A DNA stretch of 44,069 nucleotides from a virus. The stretch lies in IMG/VR virus record IMGVR_UViG_3300030107_006371, positions 1-44,069 of that record. The stretch is one strand, 5' to 3'. The notes below the pieces were generated by a model that searched no databases, was not told where the DNA came from, and saw nothing but the letters and a program-made list of their open reading frames with translations. The position numbers were made by a program, and so were the translations under genes. How positions within the stretch are numbered: the first letter of the stretch is position 1; every line of letters begins with the position of its first letter. This document shows, one piece after another, positions 26,975-33,813 of the stretch.

Positions 26975-27414
26975 TTGTAAGAAGGTGTAGTCAGGGTCAT
27001 CGAATTAGGCTTCATAAAAACACATCTCCGGGTTCTACTCGCGTAAAAACTTATCCAGATGGAACTAAAGAGACTCTGACTTACCCTTCGTCGTACACAT
27101 ATTTTGTAGACATTGACGGCTCGATAGCTAAAAAAAGTAATAGCTTTAAAGTTGTTGAAGAATTTTATGTATCAGAGTGTTCTAAAAAACACGATAATGG
27201 GCATGGTAGATTAATAATAGGAAAACATCATATAATTAATGGTGTTGCTACTTCTCAAGAGGATTACCCTACTGACGCAAATACTAAAGCAGAAATAAAA
27301 GATTTTTACGATAAAAGAAATATAGCATATGCTAGCTCTGAAAGTAAATCTAAGCTTTTATCTAGGATAATTATAAAAAACGAAGGTCATTCAATACATT
27401 TAAATAAAGGATAA
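26971..27414 (+). CDS. Unknown protein with two CxxxH motifs
   Basis: A 147-residue basic protein that I do not recognise. It has CSQGH near residue 7 and CSKKH near 70, both Cys-x3-His, so the pairs could jointly bind a metal. Between them is a beta-like part (SYTYFVDIDGSI, FKVVEEFYVSEC). The C-terminal third is helical, with DANTKAEIKDFYDKR. Located in the fibre block; role unknown. Confidence 0.45.
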   Translation: MIVRRCSQGHRIRLHKNTSPGSTRVKTYPDGTKETLTYPSSYTYFVDIDGSIAKKSNSFKVVEEFYVSECSKKHDNGHGRLIIGKHHIINGVATSQEDYPTDANTKAEIKDFYDKRNIAYASSESKSKLLSRIIIKNEGHSIHLNKG

Positions 27415-27418
27415 AATT

Positions 27419-27916
27419 ATGGCAGATTCAGGCTCAATAGTTCTAACGGCAAGTATTCTCCCTGAAGAATATAGAAAAACATTTACAAATGAAATATTTT
27501 CATATACACCAGCTGATGCAACTGAAGGTTGGTATATTCAAATTACAAACGTAACTACAACAAGCGGGGATTTGTTAGGAGACGAAACTATTTCAAAGAA
27601 AGCAGGTCTTGCAGTTGGTGGAAGTAAAGCAGAAGCCGCAGCAACTGATTTATGTAAGTTTCTTTTTATTAAAAATACCGGAACTACTAATGGCACTAAC
27701 TCAACTACTGATAGTGTATATATTTGCTTAGATGCTGGTACCGCAGCGCATAACTTAGCAGACAGCATAGAAATTCCAGCTGGAATGTCTTGGTATGCGA
27801 GGCTTCCTAGCACTCAAAAACAAAATATTCACGCTATTGCAGGGCAAGCAAACGCAGCTGGGACAGGAGGCGGAAACGTTCAGTGTATAGTTGGTGCTAT
27901 AATTGACGACGTATAA
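27419..27916 (+). CDS. Beta-rich virion protein
   Basis: A 165-residue protein beginning ADSGSIVLTASILPEEYRK, with Thr/Asn-rich beta strands and an IEIPAGMSWYARLP element followed by a Gly-rich QANAAGTGGGN loop and a terminal strand. Small secreted-looking composition without a signal peptide suggests a virion surface protein. Possible distant likeness to the 23586 protein. Ends in a TAATG overlap with the next ORF. Confidence 0.45.
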   Translation: MADSGSIVLTASILPEEYRKTFTNEIFSYTPADATEGWYIQITNVTTTSGDLLGDETISKKAGLAVGGSKAEAAATDLCKFLFIKNTGTTNGTNSTTDSVYICLDAGTAAHNLADSIEIPAGMSWYARLPSTQKQNIHAIAGQANAAGTGGGNVQCIVGAIIDDV

Positions 27917-28095
27917 TGAAAAAAAAAATTAAAAAATTAATTAAAAAATACCCAAATGACTCAGAACTTGGGTCTAAAGTTAGAGAGATGTTTATATATG
28001 CAGAAAAAAAAGTTATTAGCAAAAGTTACAATATTCCTATTTCCTATATTTATGTTGACAAATTGCAATCCCGGGTGGAGTATAGCAGGGTATGA
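27916..28095 (+). CDS. Lys-rich small protein overlapping a lipoprotein gene
   Basis: A 59-residue ORF starting at the TAATG of the previous gene: an oligo-Lys start (MKKKIKKLIKKYPNDSELG), a helix (KVREMFIYAEKKVISKSY) and a short tail. The KKYPND-type start resembles short proteins found in marine phages. Its last 98 bases lie in another frame of the lipoprotein gene, so both may be real overlapping genes or the tail may be read-through. Confidence 0.5.
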   Translation: MKKKIKKLIKKYPNDSELGSKVREMFIYAEKKVISKSYNIPISYIYVDKLQSRVEYSRV

Positions 28096-28243
28096 AATAA
28101 ACCCCTCTGACACAACGAGAAACGCTGTTCATATAGAAATAATAGCACATGACTCAACTCAGCATTGGTATGCTGATAAAGTTAGTCATGGGGATAATTG
28201 GTGCTTTTTACATGGACAATGGGAAAACATAAAGGTTCAATGA
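27998..28243 (+). CDS. Lipoprotein, possible outer spanin or exclusion protein
   Basis: An 81-residue protein. The start MQKKKLLAKVTIFLFPIFMLTNC is a classic lipoprotein signal: basic end, hydrophobic core, lipobox LTNC with Cys as the lipid site (residue 23). The mature part contains INPS, HIEII and a WCFLHGQWE end. It is first in a row of small membrane proteins and the lysozyme-like gene. Outer spanins are small lipoproteins placed in such clusters, so this is one reading. An exclusion or surface lipoprotein is the other. I chose the ATG at 27998, because the signal peptide then starts properly. Confidence 0.65.
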   Translation: MQKKKLLAKVTIFLFPIFMLTNCNPGWSIAGYEINPSDTTRNAVHIEIIAHDSTQHWYADKVSHGDNWCFLHGQWENIKVQ

Positions 28244-28560
28244 ATGAAAAACCAAAAACTGCTAGGTCTTATAGGACTAATGTTATTGACGACAACCTCG
28301 TGTTATCATTTAACTTTAAATTTTTGGTTAACATTTTGCTTATTGGTGGTTCAATCCTATATGGTTGGTTCAGTTTGCAAGATAGAATTAAAAATCTTGA
28401 AGAAGAGGTGTTGGAGGCTCATAATGAAATTCGCAATCTCTTGGCTAAACATCAGCTGGAAGAATCTGCACAACTAGAAGAACTTGAAAATAAATTAAAG
28501 TTCTATGAAAAGGAACTCAATATTAACCCACTTTCGTGGAGAAAAAGGAAAAAGAAATAA
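28240..28560 (+). CDS. Single-pass membrane protein with coiled coil (1)
   Basis: A 106-residue protein starting at the ATGA overlap with the lipoprotein. About 30 polar residues, then a membrane segment (FKFLVNILLIGGSILYGWFSL), then a long Glu/Leu coiled coil. It could be an inner spanin partner of the lipoprotein: one membrane pass plus a coiled periplasmic domain. Its membrane-to-coil join resembles the 28864 protein, so they may be paralogues. Confidence 0.55.
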   Translation: MNEKPKTARSYRTNVIDDNLVLSFNFKFLVNILLIGGSILYGWFSLQDRIKNLEEEVLEAHNEIRNLLAKHQLEESAQLEELENKLKFYEKELNINPLSWRKRKKK

Positions 28561-28877
28561 TGGATTTCATGGCAGTTTACGGAGAAGCTGGGATGATAGG
28601 CGTAGTTGGTGCAATGTTTGTGTACTTGGTTATATCTTTATCAAATAAGTCGGCACAGCAACAAGAAACTCTTGAGAGCCTAAAAGTAGAAAATAAAGGA
28701 CAATCTGAAACGCTAGAGAACATGGAGGGAATGATAATAAAACTTATTTCTAGGTGGAATGCTAGCGATGATAAGTTAGATAGAAAATTTGACGCAATAA
28801 CAAAAGAAATAAACGACTTGGATAATCAAGTGTCACGAATTGAAGGGTCTTTAAGCAGGATTAATGGAAAACACTAA
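28560..28877 (+). CDS. Single-pass membrane protein with coiled coil (2)
   Basis: A 105-residue protein beginning at a TAATG overlap. A short N-terminus (DFMAVYGEAGM) leads into a membrane segment (IGVVGAMFVYLVISL) and then a coiled coil (DDKLDRKFDAITKEINDLD ... VSRIEGSL). The same topology as its neighbours; holin-like, spanin-like or a structural membrane factor are all possible. Confidence 0.5.
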   Translation: MDFMAVYGEAGMIGVVGAMFVYLVISLSNKSAQQQETLESLKVENKGQSETLENMEGMIIKLISRWNASDDKLDRKFDAITKEINDLDNQVSRIEGSLSRINGKH

Positions 28878-29142
28878 ACCAATATCAGACTCAAGTAGTT
28901 TAAGCATATCGCTGCCAATGCTTTTTCAAGCTATCGGGCTAATAGGCGCTATGGTATGGGGATATGGTGAGTTAAATTCTAGAATATCTTTTTTAGAATA
29001 TCAAGTAAGTATTAATGAAGAACATATTAGTAGAATAGAAGAAGATGCTAGAGAAAATCAAAATGCAGAAATCCCAGCAGATATTAAACAAAATCAAAGA
29101 ATTGAATACTTAGAGAAGGAACTAGATAGGTTGAGAAAATGA
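28864..29142 (+). CDS. Single-pass membrane protein with coiled coil (3)
   Basis: A 92-residue protein: a Ser-rich start, a membrane segment (PMLFQAIGLIGAMVWGYGEL) and a coiled coil (SRISFLEYQVSINEEHISR). The join FxxLIGxxxWGY...L..RI..LE parallels that of the 28240 protein, suggesting duplication. It overlaps the previous gene by 14 bases. Confidence 0.5.
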   Translation: MENTKPISDSSSLSISLPMLFQAIGLIGAMVWGYGELNSRISFLEYQVSINEEHISRIEEDARENQNAEIPADIKQNQRIEYLEKELDRLRK

Positions 29143-29155
29143 AGCATAGATTAAT

Positions 29156-29302
29156 ATGGATAGTTTAAAGGTAACAACAATAAGTACCGGTTTGGGTATG
29201 GTATATTGGACGGATTTATTATCGGGCGTACTTATGTGTATTATGTTTGCAGTGCAAATTTATTATTTATATTTAAAAACAAAAAAGATAAAGGAAAAAT
29301 AA
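29156..29302 (+). CDS. Small holin-like membrane protein
   Basis: A 48-residue protein below the usual length cut-off. A polar start (MDSLKVTTISTGLGM) is followed by a hydrophobic stretch containing two near-adjacent segments (VYWTDLLSGVLMCIMFAVQ, then IYYLYL) and a Lys-rich end. Size, one or two membrane spans and position just before the lysozyme gene fit a holin that forms lethal lesions for release; not proven. Confidence 0.5.
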   Translation: MDSLKVTTISTGLGMVYWTDLLSGVLMCIMFAVQIYYLYLKTKKIKEK

Positions 29303-29303
29303 C

Positions 29304-29480
29304 ATGTTAATGAAAATGATAGCTGATGAAGTCTTAGGAGATTCAACAAAAGATGAAATTATTGATGAATTAAATAAAGCAATTGACATACCAATTATTA
29401 GTGAGAAAACAGAAAAAGCTATACTTGAGGCGCTTTGGAAAATAATTAGAGGCGTCTTGCTGAAAAAATTAGGTATTTAA
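29304..29480 (+). CDS. Small helical protein before the endolysin
   Basis: A 58-residue protein made of two helices. The first contains MADEVLGDSTKDEIIDEL-like alternating charges, and the second runs LEALWKIIRGVLLKKLGI, which is amphipathic with a basic hydrophobic end. It has no clear SD beyond upstream coupling. It sits between the holin-like and lysozyme-like genes and may assist lysis. Confidence 0.45.
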   Translation: MLMKMIADEVLGDSTKDEIIDELNKAIDIPIISEKTEKAILEALWKIIRGVLLKKLGI

Positions 29481-29481
29481 A

Positions 29482-29970
29482 TTGCTTAATTCCATTCAAG
29501 TATTGAGCGTTATAAAAGACACTTTAAAGCAAATGGGTTCTAAATATGCTAGCGACGATGCTATGATGATGGTATATAGAACTGGATTAGTTGAATCTAA
29601 ATATAAATACTTAATGCAAAAAGGAGGAAGTAACGTAGCTAGAGGCTTTTTCCAATGCGAACCTTGGGTAGTTGTTTCTTTGTGTACTGATTATTTACAA
29701 TACAGAAAAGAATTGTTAAAAAAAATAGCTGAAATATGTCACCTTGATTGGAGTTATTTTACAAATCCTGATGAAAAAAAATGGAAAGATGTCTTAACTA
29801 CTAACATTAAAGCTCAAATAGTTGTTTGCCGACTTCATTATTGGAGAGTTCCCAAGCCAATGGCAAAGTCTTTAGACGACCAAGCTGTAATGTGGAAAGC
29901 TTTTTATAACACACATAAAGGAGCAGGGACGGTAGACCATTTCAAGGAAATAGTTGTTAAATATGGATAA
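29482..29970 (+). CDS. Lysozyme/transglycosylase-like endolysin
   Basis: A 162-residue protein with a TTG start. It reads YRTGLVESKYKYL (Glu37 the likely catalytic acid), then VARGFFQCEPW, matching the E...G.FQ.EP layout of lysozyme-superfamily enzymes. The C-terminus NTHKGAGTVDHFKEIVVKYG resembles the helix end of podovirus endolysins. It would cut peptidoglycan glycan strands for release; a strong signal peptide is absent, so holin-dependent export is likely. Fold call is by motif. Confidence 0.7.
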   Translation: MLNSIQVLSVIKDTLKQMGSKYASDDAMMMVYRTGLVESKYKYLMQKGGSNVARGFFQCEPWVVVSLCTDYLQYRKELLKKIAEICHLDWSYFTNPDEKKWKDVLTTNIKAQIVVCRLHYWRVPKPMAKSLDDQAVMWKAFYNTHKGAGTVDHFKEIVVKYG

Positions 29971-29978
29971 TTTTATTA

Positions 29979-29984
29979 TATAAT
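29979..29984 (+). promoter_or_regulatory. -10 box placed for a leaderless transcript
   Basis: A perfect TATAAT lies six bases before the ATG of the phosphoesterase gene, with no SD in between. Transcription from this box would begin at or beside the ATG, so the mRNA would be leaderless. The -35 is weak (TTAAAT with 16-bp spacing, or TTGTTA with 19). Confidence 0.45.
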
Positions 29985-29990
29985 ATAAAA

Positions 29991-31430
29991 ATGAGAACTC
30001 AATCTGTTTTTTGGTCTGAAGAAAAACTAAGTAGGGTGTCCGAGTTGATTGCGAAAGGTCATTCTTACGCTCAAGTAGCCGACGTAATGTCTAGAGAATT
30101 TCCAAACGATGTTTTTACTGCGGAAAAAATAAGACACCTAAAAAGAAAAGGGAAACTATCTATTCCTGCTAGTAGAAATTTAGCTACTGGATATAAACAA
30201 TCGCACTCATATCATCCTGATGGATTTGATATGGAAGATAATTTAGGTAAAAAAATTGGTGAAAACGTAGAGGTTTTAGGTAATTACGCTGTTTTAGATT
30301 ATAGAGGTGAAGAAAATCCTAAAACATTAGACGAACTTTTAAAATCTTGCGATGTAGATACTGATATTTGGAAAGTTGATAGATATGTAGTTAATAAGTG
30401 GGAAACCGCTATGAAAACTAATGATGCTATTGTACACAGACCTTTATTTCAGGTGAAAGCGTGGTTAGTTAGAATTAAACCAGTAGAGGTAGAGTTTCCG
30501 CATGTTGTTCCGATTGCCCCTATAAACTTTAAAAAACCAAAAGAAAAACCAAAAAAACTTAATAAATTTAAGAAAGCGTTAATAATTCCAGATGCTCAAT
30601 TTGGTTTTAGAAAAGATATAAATACTGGAGTTTTAGACCCGTTCCATGACAGGGAAGCTCTTGACTGCGTTCTTCAGGTTGCTGAGCTAGAAAAGCCAGA
30701 CACTATAATATATCTTGGGGATATGCTAGACCTTCCAGAATGGTCTGATAAGTTTTTAGTTTCCCCAGAATTCTTTTTTACGACACAACCAGCAATTAAT
30801 GAACTTCATTGGTGGACCAAAGAATTTAGACAACATTGCGACAAGATGATATATATTGAAGGCAATCACGAGCTAAGAATGAGTAAAGCTATTGCTAGAA
30901 ATATAATCGCTGCGTACAATTTAAAACCTGCCAATGAACCGAAAAAAATTCAAATGACAATATCCACTTTGCTAGCTTTGGATGATTTAGATGTGGAATA
31001 TTGCGGTCCTTATCCAGCAGGAGAATATTGGTTAAATGACAATTTAAGAGTATCTCATGGGACTATTGCTAGAAAAGGAAACGCAGACACGGTTAAGGCT
31101 ATCCTAGCTCAAGCTAGAAATTCTGAAATTGTAGGACATATCCACAGACACGAAATGGCTCAAAAAACAGTACACCCTCGAAAGGGTATTAGAACATATG
31201 TAGCATATTCGCCCGGTACGATAGCTCGCATAGAACCTAATATAGTTCCAGCCTTCAGCGCTAGAAACGATTGGCAACAAGGATTCGCAATTGTCAATTA
31301 TCAGGATAAAAATGGACTATTTCAAATTATTCCTCACAGCATTCATAACGGGGTAACTTTATATAGCGGTGAGATATTAAAAGCTCGAAAACCCATCATT
31401 TCTAAGTTAAAAAAGAAATTAAACATTTGA
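29991..31430 (+). CDS. Metallophosphoesterase with N-terminal HTH-like domain
   Basis: A 479-residue protein. Residues 1-60 resemble a DNA-binding GcrA/HTH-like segment (WSEEKLSRVSELIAKGHSY ... IRHLKRKG). After a Lys-rich linker the calcineurin-like fold shows all expected metal motifs: DAQ 201-203 (DxQ in place of DxH), GDMLD 243-247, GNHE 291-294, SHG 355-357, GHIHR 382-386. Such phage phosphatases act on nucleic acid ends or nucleotides; the substrate is unknown. The ATG has no SD, but a TATAAT box lies six bases upstream, so a leaderless mRNA is possible. Confidence 0.8.
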   Translation: MRTQSVFWSEEKLSRVSELIAKGHSYAQVADVMSREFPNDVFTAEKIRHLKRKGKLSIPASRNLATGYKQSHSYHPDGFDMEDNLGKKIGENVEVLGNYAVLDYRGEENPKTLDELLKSCDVDTDIWKVDRYVVNKWETAMKTNDAIVHRPLFQVKAWLVRIKPVEVEFPHVVPIAPINFKKPKEKPKKLNKFKKALIIPDAQFGFRKDINTGVLDPFHDREALDCVLQVAELEKPDTIIYLGDMLDLPEWSDKFLVSPEFFFTTQPAINELHWWTKEFRQHCDKMIYIEGNHELRMSKAIARNIIAAYNLKPANEPKKIQMTISTLLALDDLDVEYCGPYPAGEYWLNDNLRVSHGTIARKGNADTVKAILAQARNSEIVGHIHRHEMAQKTVHPRKGIRTYVAYSPGTIARIEPNIVPAFSARNDWQQGFAIVNYQDKNGLFQIIPHSIHNGVTLYSGEILKARKPIISKLKKKLNI

Positions 31431-31455
31431 TTTAATTACTAAAATCCCCTAACTT
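31427..31455 (+). promoter_or_regulatory. Possible promoter before the DNA-metabolism genes
   Basis: TTGATT, a 17-bp spacer and TAACTT straddle the stop of the phosphoesterase gene. The -10 is weak. A second rightward transcript start here would fit the change from late to DNA-metabolism genes. Confidence 0.35.
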
Positions 31456-31507
31456 CCGATAAAGGTCTACAAAAGAACTTAAATTTTTAACGTATTGGAG
31501 GTTATAA

Positions 31508-31693
31508 TTGCAAGATTTTTTAACTGTCTCTCAAGTAGCTGACGAATTAAAAGTATCCAAAAAAACAGTTTGGAAATATATTCACACAGGTAAACTGCGA
31601 GCAAGTAAACCCGGAAAAAACTTTATTATTATGAAGGTTGAGCTTTTGAATTTTGTACAGCAATCCGAGTTTAAACCATTAACTAACCTTTAA
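31508..31693 (+). CDS. MerR/excisionase-type HTH DNA-binding protein
   Basis: A 61-residue protein with a TTG start and strong SD (GGAGG). LTVSQVADELKVSKKTVWKYIHTGKLRASK is the classic winged HTH_17 pattern, with the recognition helix KKTVWKYIHTGKL and the wing basic residues RASKPG. As first gene of its block it probably regulates or aids DNA handling. No integrase is seen, so an excisionase function is unlikely. Confidence 0.75.
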   Translation: MQDFLTVSQVADELKVSKKTVWKYIHTGKLRASKPGKNFIIMKVELLNFVQQSEFKPLTNL

Positions 31694-31734
31694 TTATTAG
31701 TTCTGTAACGTTAGTGAAAGAACTAATAATTAAA
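31689..31734 (+). promoter_or_regulatory. Conserved-loop hairpin A
   Basis: A 16-bp perfect stem TTTAATTATTAGTTCT/AGAACTAATAATTAAA with the 14-base loop GTAACGTTAGTGAA. It begins at the end of the HTH gene and ends next to the SD of the next gene. Same loop family as five leftward hairpins (see those entries), and the only rightward member. Confidence 0.8.
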
Positions 31735-31742
31735 AGGAAGTA

Positions 31743-31949
31743 ATGAAGAAATTAGAATCGGTAGCAAAAAAAGAATGTGCAAATTACTATAATGGTAAGT
31801 GCCTTGGGATTATGTTTAGAAGAATAAATGGTAAGCTAAAAATAGTTGCAGATAGCAGATTTATTGGAAAAGATTGCATAGCAAGTACAAACAAATGCAC
31901 ATATTTTAACCAAATAGTTATAAATGGTATAGTAAATGCGACAAAATAA
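31743..31949 (+). CDS. Small Cys-containing protein
   Basis: A 68-residue protein with four Cys (KECANYYNGKC near 12 and 20, DCI, NKCTYF) that could bind a metal. Small proteins with a CANY.NGKC start are common in phages; function unknown. Its SD AGGAAG lies directly against the base of hairpin A. Confidence 0.5.
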   Translation: MKKLESVAKKECANYYNGKCLGIMFRRINGKLKIVADSRFIGKDCIASTNKCTYFNQIVINGIVNATK

Positions 31950-32145
31950 CTCAAAAGATTCAAGTGCGGTAATTAAGCTTACAAAATCTGAAATAACACA
32001 TACTATAATGGCGTTAGTTATGGCTAAGCAAGCGTCTGCTAATTTAGGAAATGAATATTATGAAAAAATGTTTGATAGTCTTTGGAAGGATTTTGAGAGG
32101 ATTAAGAAAGAAATACTTGAAGGAGAGCAAAATTTTGAAAAATAA
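31936..32145 (+). CDS. Small helical protein
   Basis: A 69-residue protein, helical and charged, with SEITHTIMALVMAKQASANLG and a C-terminal coil FERIKKEILEGEQ. It overlaps the Cys protein by 14 bases and the zinc-ribbon ORF by 11. SD weak. Unknown function. Confidence 0.45.
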   Translation: MRQNNSKDSSAVIKLTKSEITHTIMALVMAKQASANLGNEYYEKMFDSLWKDFERIKKEILEGEQNFEK

Positions 32146-32296
32146 AAAAATAAAATGCAAAAAACATATTCCGTTTTATCAGCCGTATGAATTTGAAACA
32201 AATGTACCTGAAATGTTTTTTTGTGAAAAGTGTAATAAAGAACTACCAACCCCCGAACCCGATTGGGATGCGATAGGTAAGGAGGTTAATTTATGA
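32135..32296 (+). CDS. Zinc-ribbon-like small protein
   Basis: A 53-residue protein; the TTG at 32135 is chosen because AGGAGAG lies eight bases upstream. It shows CKKH and CEKC pairs, a Cys2-His-Cys ribbon pattern, and an acidic PTPEPDWD end. Unknown function; shares a few bases with the next gene. Confidence 0.5.
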   Translation: MKNKKIKCKKHIPFYQPYEFETNVPEMFFCEKCNKELPTPEPDWDAIGKEVNL

Positions 32297-32781
32297 GCGA
32301 AAAAAACAAAGTAATAATTGAAGAGCTAGACGGAGAAAGAGAGGACAACTTATCTGAAATCCATGCAGACCAAGTTTTATGGAAAATATCACAATTAGAG
32401 AACGAAATTGATGATATTATATATAAAAAACAAGAGTCCTCTGAGTTTTACGACAGGAAAATTGATTCAATTCAAAAACAAATATCATACAGAATAAATT
32501 TGCTAGAAACGTATATGGTAAGCTCAATGGCTAGTGGAAAGAAGACAGTTAATACCCCCAATGGTTCTTTAAGAATGACTACTAGGACTTTTAGGACTTT
32601 TGGAGAAGACGATGAGTTGGTAAAGTTTTCTTATAAAAATAATATCCCAACTAGAGTTACCGAAAAACCTGACAAAAAAGCTATTTTAAATTATATTGTA
32701 AATAATGGTGATATACCAAGTGGGTACTCAGAAAAAATAGAAACTAAATTTTCTTATAAAACCAACAAGCAAAACAAATAG
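32293..32781 (+). CDS. Gam/Gp157-like coiled protein
   Basis: A 162-residue protein. The first 85 residues form a coiled coil (LWKISQLENEID, RKIDSIQKQISYRINLLET), followed by a compact part (GSLRMTTRTFRTFGEDDELV, KPDKKAILNYI, DIPSGYSE). This arrangement resembles phage Gp157/Gam-like proteins that protect DNA ends or modulate host nucleases. It precedes the annealase and nuclease genes, as such proteins usually do. Strong SD (AAGGAGG). Confidence 0.6.
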   Translation: MSEKNKVIIEELDGEREDNLSEIHADQVLWKISQLENEIDDIIYKKQESSEFYDRKIDSIQKQISYRINLLETYMVSSMASGKKTVNTPNGSLRMTTRTFRTFGEDDELVKFSYKNNIPTRVTEKPDKKAILNYIVNNGDIPSGYSEKIETKFSYKTNKQNK

Positions 32782-32789
32782 GAGACAAT

Positions 32790-33491
32790 ATGCCAGTTAA
32801 TATACATGGAAAAGAATATCGAACAGTAGCGGAGCGAGTAGAGCTTTTCCATCAAAACAATAAGGATGTAGAAAAAAGTATTATTACTGAAATTTTACAT
32901 AACGATGAAAACACCGTTATGATGAAAACGACAGTAACTGTAAATGGTTCTACATATACAGGACATGCACTTGAGGTTTATAATAGTTCAATGATAAATA
33001 AAACCTCTGCTCTTGAAAACTGTGAGACATCTGCAATAGGTAGGGCTTTAGCTAGCGCAGGTTTAGGGGGAACTGAATTTGCATCAGCCGATGAAGTCAC
33101 TAACGCTATTAGTCAGCAAAATAACGTCAAAAAACCAACGCCTAACAATAAAAAATCAAACGATAGTAATGGAGAAATAGATTGGGAAATAGGAAGAGAA
33201 AATCCAATACAATTTGGAAAATATAAAGGAACGCCTTGGAAGGAAATACCTTTAGATTATTTAGAATGGATAGCGGAAAACTCTGACAATGAAAGTTGGA
33301 AATTTATGGCTAATGCTGAAATCGTTACTCGTATAGCACAAAATTCTAGCGATAAACCAAAACAAGCTCCTGTTGATGAATCTGAAGAGTTTAATGAGGC
33401 TCAAACACAGGAAGGAGAAGAGATTTTAAATGAGCTTGATAGTGAGTTTTCAAGGAAAATTGAAGAGGTTAGTAATGATTTGCCATTCTAA
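32790..33491 (+). CDS. Single-strand annealing-type protein with ExoX-like domain and SSB tail
   Basis: A 233-residue protein. Residues 8-105 (EYRTVAERVELFHQ, VTVNGSTYTGHALE, SALENCETSAIGRALASAG) match the ERF/Rad52-like phage annealase pattern. Residues 140-165 (QFGKYKGTPWKEIPLDYLEW) match the ExoX-like C-terminal domain. The end is acidic and finishes SNDLPF, like SSB C-terminal tips (DDxPF) that recruit DNA repair partners. It may pair single strands during recombination-dependent replication. Confidence 0.7.
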   Translation: MPVNIHGKEYRTVAERVELFHQNNKDVEKSIITEILHNDENTVMMKTTVTVNGSTYTGHALEVYNSSMINKTSALENCETSAIGRALASAGLGGTEFASADEVTNAISQQNNVKKPTPNNKKSNDSNGEIDWEIGRENPIQFGKYKGTPWKEIPLDYLEWIAENSDNESWKFMANAEIVTRIAQNSSDKPKQAPVDESEEFNEAQTQEGEEILNELDSEFSRKIEEVSNDLPF

Positions 33492-33747
33492 AAAACCAAC
33501 ACAAAAAGAAATTATACTTGATTTTTTGAAAAAAGAAAAAAGTATAACATCATGGCAAGCAATACAAGACTTTCATATTACGAGAGTTGCTGATGTTATT
33601 TTAAGATTGAGAGCAGACGGTCATAATATTGAGACAAAAAAAATAACCCATAAAAACTCTATTACAGGAAAAGTTATGCAATATGCTAAGTATGTTTATC
33701 ACAACCCTACAATTGTTGGAGATAATTATAGTCTTGCTTTGTCATAA
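33475..33747 (+). CDS. HTH-domain phage protein
   Basis: A 90-residue protein beginning at ATG 33475, inside the last codons of the annealase gene, with GAGG upstream. A helix-turn-helix pattern (IILDFLKKEKSITSWQAIQDFHITRVADVILRLRADG) is followed by a short beta wing (YAKYVYHN). Common in phage recombination blocks; probably binds DNA. Confidence 0.6.
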   Translation: MICHSKKPTQKEIILDFLKKEKSITSWQAIQDFHITRVADVILRLRADGHNIETKKITHKNSITGKVMQYAKYVYHNPTIVGDNYSLALS

Positions 33748-33755
33748 AAAAATAA

Positions 33756-33813
33756 TAAACAAGGGGAGTTCTAGGACTCTCTTTTCCTCTCTCTTTCTAG
33801 CTCCCTTTGTTTA
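33756..33813 (+). promoter_or_regulatory. Long-arm stem closing on the nuclease start codon
   Basis: TAAACAAGGGGAG (33756-33768) pairs with CTCCCTTTGTTTA (33801-33813) in 13 bp with one G-U. The last pair includes the A of the ATG. An inner CTAG/CTAG stem (33771-33774 with 33797-33800) extends it. The loop is a 22-base pyrimidine-rich tract. The only SD-like sequence GGGGAG is locked in the 5' arm. Confidence 0.6.

Noticed and set aside
31508-31693. HTH gene as an excisionase of a lysogeny module
   Set aside because: No integrase, repressor or attachment core was identified; regulator is the safer call.
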